Positions 10,043-18,473 of a DNA stretch of 64,000 bases are shown piece after piece. Where the stretch lies: the NCBI GenBank assembly GCA_963804055.1, contig CAWDOU010000004.1, positions 1-64,000 of the forward strand. Direction: 5' to 3'. The notes beneath the pieces are model-generated. The model was not told the origin of the DNA, searched no databases, and saw only the letters and a program-made list of their open reading frames with translations. Within the stretch, counting starts at the first letter, position 1. The number at the start of each line of letters is the position of its first letter. The position numbers and the translations under genes are program-made. The stretch is from Bog-473 sp963804055. Its GTDB lineage: Bacteria > Actinomycetota > Acidimicrobiia > Acidimicrobiales > RAAP-2.

Positions 10043-10062
10043 AACAGAGTGTCCTGAATAGG
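10043..10062. promoter_or_regulatory. shared palindromic operator/promoter element, copy 1
   Basis: AACAGAGTGTCCTGAATAGG lies in the divergent region between aldehyde dehydrogenase 2 (minus) and the P450 (plus). It matches the element seen at seven other sites in its right half (CCTGAATAGG) and is an imperfect inverted repeat. It is the weakest -10-like copy, since the centre reads TGTCCT. A purine-rich ribosome binding tract follows before the P450 start. Confidence 0.5.
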
Positions 10063-10078
10063 GAAGGGGAGGGAAGGG

Positions 10079-11263
10079 GTGAGGGTGAGCGAGTCCTATC
10101 CGGTCCACGACTTCAACGAGGCCGGCACGGGCCCCGTCCTGTCCCACGCCGAGGAGATCGACGCGCTGCGGGCCGAGCACCCGTTCGTGCGCAGCACCTA
10201 CGGGGACGGGTTCTGGGTCTTCACGGACGCCGCGCTGATCCGGGACGCGCTGCAGCATCCGGACATCTTCTCCAGCACGGTGGTCACGGTGCATGACCCC
10301 GACCCGCCGTACAGGTGGATCCCCGAGATGCTCGATCCACCCGAGCACACCGTGTGGCGGCAACTGCTGGCGCCGCACTTTGCGCCCCGCGCCATGGAGC
10401 GCCTGGAGGACCGGGTCCGGGAGCGCTGTGTCGAACTCGTGCGGGAGATCGCTCCCGCCGGGCAGTGTGATTTCCTCCGGGACTTCGCCTGGCGCTATCC
10501 GACGACGATCTTCATGGAGCTGATGGGGCTGCCGCTCGAAGGACTGGAGCAATTCCTCACGTGGGAGCACCAGATCCTGCACCCGTCGGTCGACGACCCG
10601 GAGCGGGCAGGTGCCTTCGACGCGATGATGGCCGTGATGGGCTACTTCTCCGAGCTGATGGAGGAGAAGCGGCGGTCGCCGGCCGACGATCTGTTGTCGG
10701 CGGCGCTGGAGTGGCGCATCGACGGGCTGCCGATTCCGCACGAGGACCTGCTGTCGTGGTGCCTCCTGATGTTCATGGCCGGGCTCGACACGGTCTCCAT
10801 CCAGTTGTCGTACGCGTTCTGGCACCTGGCGACGCACCCGGACGACCGGCGGCGGGTGGCCGAGGACCCGGCCGTCGTGCCGGCGGCGGTGGAGGAGTTC
10901 CTGCGCCAGTTCGCCTTCGTGGCGCCGGCCCGCAAGGTGATGCAGGACGGGGACTTCCACGGGTGCCCGTTACACCAGGGCGACATGGTGTTCACGCCCT
11001 TGTGCGGGGCGACACGCGATCCGGCGGTCTTCGAGGACGGGGCGACGGTGCGCTTCGACCGTCCGGTCAACAACCACATCGCGTTCGGGGCGGGACCGCA
11101 CCGGTGTCTCGGGTCGCATCTTGCCCGGCGTGAGCTGCGGGTGGCGTTGGAGGAATGGCACCGGGTGATCCCCGACTACCGGCTGACCCCCGGGGTCGAG
11201 GTGACCGAGCACGGCGGCGGCCTCTACGGGGTCGATCGGTTGGAGTTGAGTTGGGACGCGTGA
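10079..11263 (+). CDS. cytochrome P450, P450cam (CYP101)-like
   Basis: A 394-residue soluble P450 from a GTG at 10079; a second GTG at 10085 is possible. The heme-binding loop is FGAGPHRCLGSH with the axial ligand Cys343. The ExxR motif is Glu273-Phe-Leu-Arg276. The I-helix oxygen-activation motif AGLDTVS (234-240) has the Asp-Thr-Val order of P450cam rather than the commoner DTT. The resemblance to P450cam continues through FHGCPLHQGD and the C-terminal EEWHRVIPDYRLTPG. This points to hydroxylation of a terpenoid or similar compact hydrophobic substrate, using a ferredoxin and reductase not found in the window. An aldehyde dehydrogenase follows 55 bp downstream, so the pair probably converts a hydroxylated product towards an acid. 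Confidence 0.95.
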   Translation: MRVSESYPVHDFNEAGTGPVLSHAEEIDALRAEHPFVRSTYGDGFWVFTDAALIRDALQHPDIFSSTVVTVHDPDPPYRWIPEMLDPPEHTVWRQLLAPHFAPRAMERLEDRVRERCVELVREIAPAGQCDFLRDFAWRYPTTIFMELMGLPLEGLEQFLTWEHQILHPSVDDPERAGAFDAMMAVMGYFSELMEEKRRSPADDLLSAALEWRIDGLPIPHEDLLSWCLLMFMAGLDTVSIQLSYAFWHLATHPDDRRRVAEDPAVVPAAVEEFLRQFAFVAPARKVMQDGDFHGCPLHQGDMVFTPLCGATRDPAVFEDGATVRFDRPVNNHIAFGAGPHRCLGSHLARRELRVALEEWHRVIPDYRLTPGVEVTEHGGGLYGVDRLELSWDA

Positions 11264-11318
11264 CGGGTGACGAGACGACGTTGCCGATGGCGATTGATCT
11301 GAGGATGGGGAGGAACAC

Positions 11319-12839
11319 ATGACCTGGGACTACGAACTGTTCATCGACGGCGCATGGACGTCCGAGGGGGCGTCGGGATCAATCGAGGTGATCGATCCCG
11401 CCACCGAGGTTGTCATCGGGTCCGTCCCCGAGGCATCGACGAAGACGGCGGTGCGGGCGATCGAGGCGGCACGGCGAGCCTTCGACGAGGGCCCGTGGCC
11501 TTACATGAAGCCGGCGGAGCGGGCGGCCAAGTTGATCGCCATGGCCGAGATCCTCGAGGCGAAGGCAGGCGAACTGCGCGACCTGATCATCGCCGAGACA
11601 GGCTCGACGGGGTTTCTCACCGATGCGGTGCAGGGGGCGGGATCCATCGGGATGCTGCGCTCCAATGCGGCGCTCGTGGAGCACTCCTTCCCGTGGGTCG
11701 AGAACAACATGCCGACCGGTGGGCCGACCGGATTGGGCGGGAGCGCGATCGTGCGGGAGCCGATCGGCGTGGTCGCCGCCATCACCCCGTTCAACTTCCC
11801 CTTCATGCTCAACGTGGTGAAGGTGGCGCCCGCGCTGGCGGTGGGCTGCACGGTGGTGTTGAAGCCGCACCCGTGGACGCCGCTCGACGCCATGATGATC
11901 GCCTCGGCGGCGGCCGAGGCCGGCATTCCGCCGGGCGTCCTCAACGTGATCACCGGGCACGGCGAGGTCGGCGACGAGCTCACGTCGAATCCGATGGTCG
12001 ACATGGTGACCTTCACGGGATCCACCGCGACGGGGCGCCGGATCATGGGGTCGGCGGCTGGGACATTGAAGAAGGTCCAGCTGGAACTCGGGGGCAAGAG
12101 CGCGACCGTTGTGCTGGACGACGTCGGCGAGGACTACGCCCGTTCGATCGGCTTCGGGCAGGTGCTGATGCACTGCGGCCAGGGCTGTGTCATCCACACG
12201 CGGGTACTGCTGCCCGAGCACCTGCTCGGCGCCTACAAGGAAGGGCTCGACGCCATGCGACCGATGATCACGATCGGCGATCCTCGGGCTGAAGGCACCG
12301 TCCTGGGCCCGCTCATCCGTGAGCAGCAACGGGCGCGGGTGGAGGGGTACGTCGCCTCGGGGCTCGAACAGGGCGCCGAGTTGCTGTGTGGCGGGAAGCG
12401 ACCCGAGGGGATGGACAAGGGCTTCTACTTCGAGCCGACGGTGTTCGTGAGCAACAACGACCTGCGGATCGCTCAGGAGGAGATCTTCGGCCCGGTGCTC
12501 ACCGTCGTGCCGTACTCCGGATCGGACGAGGACGCGGTGCGGTTGGCCAATGACTCCATTTACGGCCTGGGCGGCGGCGTGGTGTCGACGTCCGACTCGC
12601 GCGGCTTCAACGTCGCCCGCCAGATCCGGGCCGGACTGGTCACGGTACAAAAGGTCGGCGCGGAGCCGCTGGCCGACGTCGGTCCCGGTGGCGGGCAGGG
12701 TCCCGGCTGGGGGTCGACGTTCACGGGAATCGGGCAGAGTGGCGCTTTCGGTGGCTACAAGCAGTCCGGTCTCGGGCGCGAGTGGGGTCGCCACGGGTTG
12801 GAGGACTTCACGGAGGTCAAGAACCTGGCCTGGAGCTAG
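11319..12839 (+). CDS. aldehyde dehydrogenase, paralogue 3 (P450 operon)
   Basis: A 506-residue protein with a good ribosome binding site (GGGGAGGA) before the ATG at 11319. Catalytic residues are Glu256 in LELGGKSATV and Cys290 in CGQGCVIHTR. Other family landmarks are ITPFNFPFML, VLKPHPWTPLD, FTGSTATGRRI, EEIFGPVLTVVPY and the C-terminal FGGYKQSGLGREWG. It is the second gene of the P450 operon, which argues that its aldehyde derives from the P450 product, perhaps via an alcohol dehydrogenase encoded elsewhere. Its TAG stop shares the four bases 12836-12839 with the stop of the convergent CaiB gene. Confidence 0.95.
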   Translation: MTWDYELFIDGAWTSEGASGSIEVIDPATEVVIGSVPEASTKTAVRAIEAARRAFDEGPWPYMKPAERAAKLIAMAEILEAKAGELRDLIIAETGSTGFLTDAVQGAGSIGMLRSNAALVEHSFPWVENNMPTGGPTGLGGSAIVREPIGVVAAITPFNFPFMLNVVKVAPALAVGCTVVLKPHPWTPLDAMMIASAAAEAGIPPGVLNVITGHGEVGDELTSNPMVDMVTFTGSTATGRRIMGSAAGTLKKVQLELGGKSATVVLDDVGEDYARSIGFGQVLMHCGQGCVIHTRVLLPEHLLGAYKEGLDAMRPMITIGDPRAEGTVLGPLIREQQRARVEGYVASGLEQGAELLCGGKRPEGMDKGFYFEPTVFVSNNDLRIAQEEIFGPVLTVVPYSGSDEDAVRLANDSIYGLGGGVVSTSDSRGFNVARQIRAGLVTVQKVGAEPLADVGPGGGQGPGWGSTFTGIGQSGAFGGYKQSGLGREWGRHGLEDFTEVKNLAWS

Positions 12840-14047
12840 GCCTCAATGCCGAGCTCGGCCAGGACGTGCGCCGTATCGGCCCCGAGGTCGGGAGCCTCCG
12901 CGACGACATGACGGGCGTGGGGCTCGGCGACGGTGAGGGCGGTGGACACCGGAAGGGTGGGCCCGGCGAGCTCCGCGCTGACCGAAGCCATGGAGATGTC
13001 GAGCAACCAGCGTCCGCCCGCGCGGAGCATGTCGATGCAGGCGTCGGCCGCGGTGAGGCCGGTCAGCGGGTCGGCGACGGCGTCGGCGCAGAACAACGGA
13101 CCGGCGTGCGTCCGGGTGACAAGGCCCCCGGCAGCGGCGGCATCGTCGCCGAACGCGACACGGCCGCCGTCCGCCCCGGAGCGGCCGTAGCCGGTGATGG
13201 AGATCCAGACCCGGGGCCCACCGCCGGCCACGGCGTCGTGGGCGTCGATGCCGAGCTGCGCCAATGCACGCGGCCTGCTTGCCTCAATGACGACGTCCGC
13301 CTGTTGGACGAGGTCGCGCAGGATGCGCACACCCGCCTGGGTCTCCAGGTCGAGCGCGACCGACCGCTTGCGACCGTTCAGAAGATCGAAGAACGGGCGA
13401 GGGCCGCGGCGTGCGCCGTCCGGTCGCTGCGTCGACTCGACCTTGATGACGTTGGCGCCGGACTCTGCCAGCAGGTCGCCGCAGAGAGGGCCCGCCCACA
13501 GCGCCGAAAGGTCGACGACCAGCGCGCCCGTGGCATCGGGTCGTCGAGGTGCCTCCCCGAGTCGAAGCGGGACCACTCCGGCTCGGGGATCGTGGCCCGG
13601 TAGGCGCGGCCGGCTCGCTTCGCCGACCAGCGCCACGGGGAGCCCCAGGAGCAACGCCCGCTCGAGCACGACGTCGGGGTCGCGCTGGAGCAGGACGTCG
13701 GCCACGGCGGACCACGTGGCAGGGGCGGAGACGGGTGGGTCGTCGAGCTCGAGCCAGGCAGGAACCATGTCCATGTCCTCCTCGCGGGGCAGCGAAACGG
13801 CCATGGTCCCGCCGGCACAGGGGAGCAGGCGGCAACTACCGCCACAGCTCGTGGCGCCGCGCCGCCAGAGGCCCATGAGCGCGGCGCGCTCGCCGAGAAG
13901 GGCAAGCACGTCCAGGCCGGAGAAGTGCCGGCCCAGCTGCGCCACGCGTTCCACCAGAAACTCCGGGGGACCGAAGGTCTCGTCGGGCAGCCCCGTCAGG
14001 GCCATGGCACCGCTGGCGGCCCAGCGCTCCACTCGGGGGTCGTCCAC
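12836..14047 (-). CDS. atypical CaiB/BaiF family protein with a divergent N-terminal half
   Basis: A 403-residue protein from a GTG at 14047; the ribosome binding site is poor, so the start is uncertain. The motif that normally opens CaiB proteins appears only near residue 185-210: LVVDLSALWAGPLCGDLLAE then SGANVIKVES. It is followed by LLNGRKRSVALDLETQAGV, ADVVIEASRPRALAQLGID and, near the end, DPLTGLTAADACIDML. The first 180 residues (including LTGLPDETFGPPEFLVERVA) resemble a degenerate half of a CaiB fold. It may be a rearranged relative of the double-CaiB proteins such as that at 59123. Whether it keeps a catalytic Asp cannot be judged by eye. It is divergent (61 bp) from the enoyl-CoA hydratase at 14109 and convergent with aldehyde dehydrogenase 3. 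Confidence 0.8.
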   Translation of the reverse strand: MDDPRVERWAASGAMALTGLPDETFGPPEFLVERVAQLGRHFSGLDVLALLGERAALMGLWRRGATSCGGSCRLLPCAGGTMAVSLPREEDMDMVPAWLELDDPPVSAPATWSAVADVLLQRDPDVVLERALLLGLPVALVGEASRPRLPGHDPRAGVVPLRLGEAPRRPDATGALVVDLSALWAGPLCGDLLAESGANVIKVESTQRPDGARRGPRPFFDLLNGRKRSVALDLETQAGVRILRDLVQQADVVIEASRPRALAQLGIDAHDAVAGGGPRVWISITGYGRSGADGGRVAFGDDAAAAGGLVTRTHAGPLFCADAVADPLTGLTAADACIDMLRAGGRWLLDISMASVSAELAGPTLPVSTALTVAEPHARHVVAEAPDLGADTAHVLAELGIEA

Positions 14048-14108
14048 GTCGGCAGGGTAACGTCTCGCGATCCTCGAACCCCTGAGCGCCGAAGCACTGC
14101 TCGCCGAA

Positions 14109-15044
14109 TTGGGCAGCGACATCACTCCTGAGCGAACCGGCGGGGTCCTGGTCGATCTGCACGACGGTCTGACGGATCCGGGTGATGCAGCGAAGGACGC
14201 CCGGGCGAGCCTGCCCTTCGTCGTGGTGGGGGTCCGCCACGGGAAGGTTGCCAACCGCTGGCTCGACCTGTGTGACGTGGTCGTCGATGCAGGCGACGCC
14301 TCATTGGATCGGATCACGGAGCACGTATCGACCAATCCCATCGCCGCCACCACGCTGGCGTTGTTGCTGCGCGGCCAGCAGAGCCTTTCGGTGGGCGATG
14401 GACTCGTCGCCGAGTCGGCCGCGTACTCGGTGCTGCAGTCGGGCCCCGAGTTTGCGGCGTGGCGCGCAACGCGGGCGGCGCGTACCGATCGCGATGCCGG
14501 GCCGCGGGTGCGGACAGGGCGCAAGGGCGCGACCTTCTCGATCACGCTGACCAGGCCCGATCGGCTGAACGCGCTCGACGCAGCCATGCGCGACGAGCTC
14601 GTGGAGGCACTCACGCTGGCGGCGGCCACATCCGAGGTCACCCGGGTGGAGTTGCACGGGGAGGGCAGGGCCTTCTCCGCGGGGGGCGATCTGGACGAAT
14701 TCGGCAGCCGATCAGATCCGGCGACGGCGCACATCGTCCGCCTGCAACGCAGTGTGGCGCGCACCATCTCTCGGCTGGGCAAGCCGAGCGCGACCTATGT
14801 GCACGGCGCGTGCATGGGGTCCGGGATCGAGCTTGCTGCGTTCACCGACCGGGTGGTGGCGGCGGACGACACGCAGATTGCGCTGCCCGAGATCGGGCTC
14901 GGCCTGGTGCCCGGAGCGGGCGGGACGGTCAGCTTGACCCACCGGATCGGACGCTTGCGGACGGCGTGGCTGGCGTTCTCCGCGCAGACGATCGACGCCG
15001 CGACGGCGCTCGACTGGGGCCTGGTCGACGAGCTCGTCGACTGA
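14109..15044 (+). CDS. enoyl-CoA hydratase/isomerase (crotonase) with N-terminal extension
   Basis: About 311 residues if started at the TTG at 14109. No ATG or GTG is available between the in-frame stop at 14058 and this point; CTG codons at 14082 and 14097 are the other options. The crotonase core occupies roughly residues 135-311: FSITLTRPDRLNALDAAM, the oxyanion-hole segment GEGRAFSAGGDLDEF, HGACMGSGIELAAF, and LPEIGLGLVPGAGGTV with the catalytic-region Glu. The first about 130 residues (LPFVVVGVRHGKVANRW; NPIAATTLALLLRG) are not part of a normal crotonase and look like a degenerate second crotonase-like domain. It should hydrate or isomerise an enoyl-CoA. It lies between two CaiB genes on the opposite strand. 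Confidence 0.85.
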   Translation: MGSDITPERTGGVLVDLHDGLTDPGDAAKDARASLPFVVVGVRHGKVANRWLDLCDVVVDAGDASLDRITEHVSTNPIAATTLALLLRGQQSLSVGDGLVAESAAYSVLQSGPEFAAWRATRAARTDRDAGPRVRTGRKGATFSITLTRPDRLNALDAAMRDELVEALTLAAATSEVTRVELHGEGRAFSAGGDLDEFGSRSDPATAHIVRLQRSVARTISRLGKPSATYVHGACMGSGIELAAFTDRVVAADDTQIALPEIGLGLVPGAGGTVSLTHRIGRLRTAWLAFSAQTIDAATALDWGLVDELVD

Positions 15045-15060
15045 GGACCGCTTCAGCTAC

Positions 15061-15100
15061 GGTCAGCCGAGGTCAGCCGAGGTCAGCCGGGGTCAGCCGA
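15061..15100. repeat. four tandem copies of a 10-bp unit (GGTCAGCCGA)
   Basis: GGTCAGCCGA occurs four times head to tail. The third copy ends GG instead of GA. The array spans the junction between the crotonase stop (15044) and the stop codon of the convergent CaiB gene (15093), so the last copy is inside that coding sequence. It has no spacers and too short a unit for CRISPR. Confidence 0.9.
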
Positions 15101-16304
15101 GGCCGCCGCCCTCACGCAGCGCAGTGATGGCATCCCAGTCGAGGCCTGCCTCGAGAAGGACCTCCTCGGTGTGCTGCCCCAACTCGGGTGCCGGTCCCGG
15201 CGGCGCGGTGACGTGGCCGGAGAAATGCGCCGGCGCCGCCACGATGCGGTAGTCGCTGCCGTCGTGTGCCGTCACCGAGGGCAGGAAGCCGTTGGCCTCG
15301 ACCTGGGGGTGCGTGTGCAGCTCGGAAGGTCTGAGGACGGGGGCCCAGACGCCGCTGAAGCCGTTGAACTTCTCCTTGACGTCGTCGAGGGTCAAGGTGG
15401 CGAACACCGCGTCGAGCTCGTGGACGAGCGCTTGCCGATTCTCGTAGCGGTGCGCGGCGCTGTCGTAGCGGGCGTCGGTGATGAGGTCGGGACGTCCGAG
15501 GAGGGTGCAGAACTCGTCCCAGAAGCGGTCCGGTTGGAGGCAGACGAAGTAGATCCAGCGATCGTCCTTGGTGGCGTAGCCGTTCACCAACGGATTGGGT
15601 GCGAGGGTCCTGTCGCCGTAGTTGGCGATGTCACCCATATACGGGGAACCGGTGATGTCGGGCGAGAGGGCCCACATGCCGACATGGAGCAGCGAGACGT
15701 CGACCACGGAGGTCTCGCCCGTGTTGGCGCGCTTAAAGAGCGCGAACCCGATGGCGCCCGCGATGGTATTGGCGCCCTGGAGGTCGAAGAATGCTGGGGG
15801 CTGCGGCAGCGGCTCGATCCCGCCCGGGGTCATTTTGTAGGCCATACCGCTGCTGGCCCACCCACAGGCCATGTCGTATCCACCCACGTCAGCCATCGGA
15901 CCTTCGGGCCCCCATCCGGTCCCCCGCACGTAGATGATGTCGGGGTTGATGGCCCGGATGTCGTCGACGTCGATGCGGAGCTTGGCGCGAACCGGGGCGA
16001 GGTTGGAGGTCACGAAGACGTCGGCCGTCTTGACGATGGCGGCGAGGGCCTGGCGTCCGGCGTCGGTGGACAGGTCGGCCGTGACGCTGCGCTTGCCCCG
16101 GTTGGGAATCTCGATGAAGGGGTTCGGGCCACCGCCGCCGAGGTTCAGCATGTTGAGCAGGGCCCGCTGCGGGTCGCCGTTGGGTGGCTCGACCTTGATG
16201 ACGTCGGCGCCCAGGTCGGCCAGGACCGCGCCGGCCGCGGGCACGAAGGTCCAGTTGGCAACCTCGACGATGCGCACTCCCTGCAATGGGCCAGTCATGG
16301 TCAT
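15093..16304 (-). CDS. CaiB/BaiF family CoA-transferase (class III)
   Basis: A 403-residue protein from the ATG at 16304 (a second Met lies two codons on). It starts with PLQGVRIVEVANWTFVPAAG and continues ADLGADVIKVEPPNGD, NRGKRSVTADLSTDAG and LAPVRAKLRIDVDDIRAINP, a complete class III CoA-transferase. It is close to the CaiB at 7103 in both opening and length, so the two are probably paralogues acting on related acids. The start overlaps the stop of the upstream HAD gene (ATGA at 16301-16304), so translation is coupled and the two form an operon. The end lies in a tandem decamer repeat. Confidence 0.93.
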   Translation of the reverse strand: MTMTGPLQGVRIVEVANWTFVPAAGAVLADLGADVIKVEPPNGDPQRALLNMLNLGGGGPNPFIEIPNRGKRSVTADLSTDAGRQALAAIVKTADVFVTSNLAPVRAKLRIDVDDIRAINPDIIYVRGTGWGPEGPMADVGGYDMACGWASSGMAYKMTPGGIEPLPQPPAFFDLQGANTIAGAIGFALFKRANTGETSVVDVSLLHVGMWALSPDITGSPYMGDIANYGDRTLAPNPLVNGYATKDDRWIYFVCLQPDRFWDEFCTLLGRPDLITDARYDSAAHRYENRQALVHELDAVFATLTLDDVKEKFNGFSGVWAPVLRPSELHTHPQVEANGFLPSVTAHDGSDYRIVAAPAHFSGHVTAPPGPAPELGQHTEEVLLEAGLDWDAITALREGGGLG

Positions 16305-16858
16305 GTCCCCGATCTGCTCGTGCTCCCGGTCGCCGGTGGCGGAGATGGGTGCACCCTATTGGGGGCCCCCGACGTGGGCCAGCCCAGTCCGGCGCGGCGG
16401 GCCGCGGTGCTGAGGCCCTTGTCGAAGGAGTCGTCGCTCAGATAGGGCGAGACTGCGATGACGGCGAGTGAGCGGGAAAGGTCCTCGGGTCGATCGTCGA
16501 CAAAGACCGTCGAGCTCCTGGCGGGGGGCAGGGGCAGGTGGGCGGTCAGGTAGAAGCCTTCGGGATCACGGCCGTCCTTGGCGAAGAATCCCCCGACGAG
16601 GTGGTCCACGCCGAACGCCTCGGCGCGAGCCCGGGCGTAGGCGTCGCCCCCGGCGCTCCAGAGCAGGACGAGGGTGCCTCGCAGGGCCAGGTGGTCGAGG
16701 AGCTCCCGGGCGCCAGGCCGGAGCGACGAGCCCGTCAACGAGTCGACCAGGCAGCCGTCGACATCGAAGACCCAGCAGTCGGCGTCGGAGGGCGACGGCG
16801 AAGGGTGCGAGGTTGCGGCGGCGGTCGGATCGTCGCTGGCCAGGCCCTTGAAGGACAT
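16301..16858 (-). CDS. HAD-superfamily hydrolase
   Basis: A 185-residue protein from the ATG at 16858. Motif I is CWVFDVDGCLVDS (nucleophile Asp and acid/base Asp in DVD). Motif II is LVLLWSAGG. Motif IV is TVFVDDRPEDLSRS with the metal-binding DD. There is no large cap insertion, which suggests a phosphatase acting on small phosphorylated or protein substrates. The substrate is unknown. The stop codon overlaps the start of the CaiB gene (ATGA). The start codon is 21 bp from the divergent acyl-CoA synthetase ATG, and the palindromic element lies entirely within that gap. Confidence 0.85.
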   Translation of the reverse strand: MSFKGLASDDPTAAATSHPSPSPSDADCWVFDVDGCLVDSLTGSSLRPGARELLDHLALRGTLVLLWSAGGDAYARARAEAFGVDHLVGGFFAKDGRDPEGFYLTAHLPLPPARSSTVFVDDRPEDLSRSLAVIAVSPYLSDDSFDKGLSTAARRAGLGWPTSGAPNRVHPSPPPATGSTSRSGT

Positions 16859-16861
16859 TAT

Positions 16862-16877
16862 GGGTATACTCTATTCG
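16862..16877. promoter_or_regulatory. shared palindromic operator/promoter element, copy 2 (leaderless start)
   Basis: The 21-bp gap between the divergent HAD and acyl-CoA synthetase genes contains GGGTATACTCTATTCG. TATACT at 16865-16870 is a good -10 (TANNNT) with only 9 nt before the synthetase ATG at 16880. There is no room for a ribosome binding site, so the synthetase mRNA is probably leaderless. The GTATAC centre and CTCTATT arm match the element at seven other loci. Confidence 0.65.
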
Positions 16878-16879
16878 CC

Positions 16880-18448
16880 ATGCAACACCCTTGGGACCGG
16901 CGGCTCGGATTCTGGTATCTCGCCGAGGAGTACCCGCAGCAGCCGGCGGTCGTGGCGTGCCCGTCGGGGGTCACGCTGACGTTTGCCGAGCTCGCCGGGC
17001 GGGCCCATCAGCTCGTGCACGGGCTGCGAAGTCATGGTCTCAAGGCGGGCGACATCGTCGCCTACGCCCTGCCCAACGACGTCGACATATTGTGCTGGCA
17101 GCTGGCGGCGCAGGAGGGAGGCTTCGCCTCCATCGCCCTCAACCCAGCGCTCTCGGCGGCCGAGATCCAGCGCATCGTGGACCACTCCGAGGCCGTGGCC
17201 CTTGTGCTGCATCACGACTTCGCCGGGCGGGTGCAGCAGATGTCGGGCACAGGGTCGATCGCACTGCGCGTCTCGGTCGGTGGTGCGATTCCCGGGTTCA
17301 CCAGTGAGAGGGACCTGGTGGAGGGCCACCCGACGACGGAGCCATCCGACCGGGTTCTGGGACTCCCCATCAACTACTCGTCGGGCACGACGGGACAGCC
17401 CAAGGCGGTGGTCCGGCCACGCTCGCGCACGGTCGACCCGTCCGTGGCGGCGGACGGGGCCAAGTCCTTTGGCCACGCCTTCCAGTTCCAGCCCCTGGAG
17501 GGCGTCCACCTGGTCTCGGCCGGGATGCACCACGGTGGCTGCCAGGGCTTCTACCTCGGCGCCCTCAACGTCGGGCAGGCGGTGGCCATCCTCGGGAAGT
17601 TCGACCCGGAGGAGACACTCCATGCCATCGCCCGCTACCGGGTGACCACGGGCTACATGGTGCCGACCCAGTTCGTGCGACTCCTGCGCCTGCCTCAGGA
17701 GGTGAAGGATCGTTACGACGTCTCGAGCCTCGAGGTGGTGGTCCACTCTGCGGCCCCGTGCCCACTCGAGGTCAAGAAGCAGATGATGGAGTGGTGGGGC
17801 CCGGTCATCTGGGAGACGTACGGGGGCATGGAGGGCGCGGCGACCATCGCCAAGCCGTACCGCTGGCTCGAGAAGCCGGGCACGGTGGGACGTTCCGTCG
17901 CCGGTATGAAGGTCAAGATCCTCGGTGAGGACGGCAACGAACTGCCGCGCGGGGAGGTGGGTGACGTGTACCTCGAGCCTGAGCGCGGCGCCACCTTCAC
18001 TTACAAGGGGGACCCCGAGCTCACGGCGTCGGTCAGCAAGGGCAAGGCCTTCACCCTGGGGGATGTCGGTCTGATGGACGAGGACGGCTACCTGTTCATC
18101 CGGGACCGGGCCAAGGACATGATCATCAGTGGGGGCGTGAACATCTATCCGGCCGAGATCGAAGGCGTCCTGTCGGAGCATGCGGCAGTGGGCGATGTCG
18201 CGGTCATCGGTGTGCCGGATGCGGAATGGGGCGAGCAGGTGAAGGCCGTCGTCGAGGTCGTTGACGGTGTGCAACCAAATGACGAACTCGCAGCCGAATT
18301 GATCTCCTATTGCCAGGAGCGCATCGGCCGCTTCAAGTGCCCGCGCACGGTCGACTTCCGGGATCACCTGCCACGGACCGACGGGGGGAAGCTGTACAAG
18401 CGGCTGTTGCGCGACGAGTACTGGGCGTCGGCGGAGCGCAGGGTCTGA
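16880..18448 (+). CDS. acyl-CoA synthetase (AMP-forming, FadD-type)
   Basis: A 522-residue protein of the ANL superfamily. The ATP-binding P-loop is YSSGTTGQPK (166-175). The later motifs are ETYGGMEGAATI, the hinge region DEDGYLFIRDRAKDMIISGG then NIYPAEIE, and the C-terminal catalytic Lys in TDGGKLYKRLL. It activates a carboxylic acid to its CoA thioester through an acyl-AMP intermediate. It heads an operon with two acyl-CoA dehydrogenase genes and a metallo-beta-lactamase-fold gene (18474-21932), so its product is likely the dehydrogenase substrate. The ATG at 16880 is set 9 nt after a TATACT -10 element, indicating a leaderless transcript. A close paralogue is at 55276. Confidence 0.95.
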   Translation: MQHPWDRRLGFWYLAEEYPQQPAVVACPSGVTLTFAELAGRAHQLVHGLRSHGLKAGDIVAYALPNDVDILCWQLAAQEGGFASIALNPALSAAEIQRIVDHSEAVALVLHHDFAGRVQQMSGTGSIALRVSVGGAIPGFTSERDLVEGHPTTEPSDRVLGLPINYSSGTTGQPKAVVRPRSRTVDPSVAADGAKSFGHAFQFQPLEGVHLVSAGMHHGGCQGFYLGALNVGQAVAILGKFDPEETLHAIARYRVTTGYMVPTQFVRLLRLPQEVKDRYDVSSLEVVVHSAAPCPLEVKKQMMEWWGPVIWETYGGMEGAATIAKPYRWLEKPGTVGRSVAGMKVKILGEDGNELPRGEVGDVYLEPERGATFTYKGDPELTASVSKGKAFTLGDVGLMDEDGYLFIRDRAKDMIISGGVNIYPAEIEGVLSEHAAVGDVAVIGVPDAEWGEQVKAVVEVVDGVQPNDELAAELISYCQERIGRFKCPRTVDFRDHLPRTDGGKLYKRLLRDEYWASAERRV

Positions 18449-18473
18449 TGGCGCCGATCGGGAGCCGCTGACC

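Noticed and set aside
15061..15100. CRISPR-like repeat array
   Set aside because: Units are 10 bp with no spacers and no cas genes nearby; it is a simple tandem repeat.
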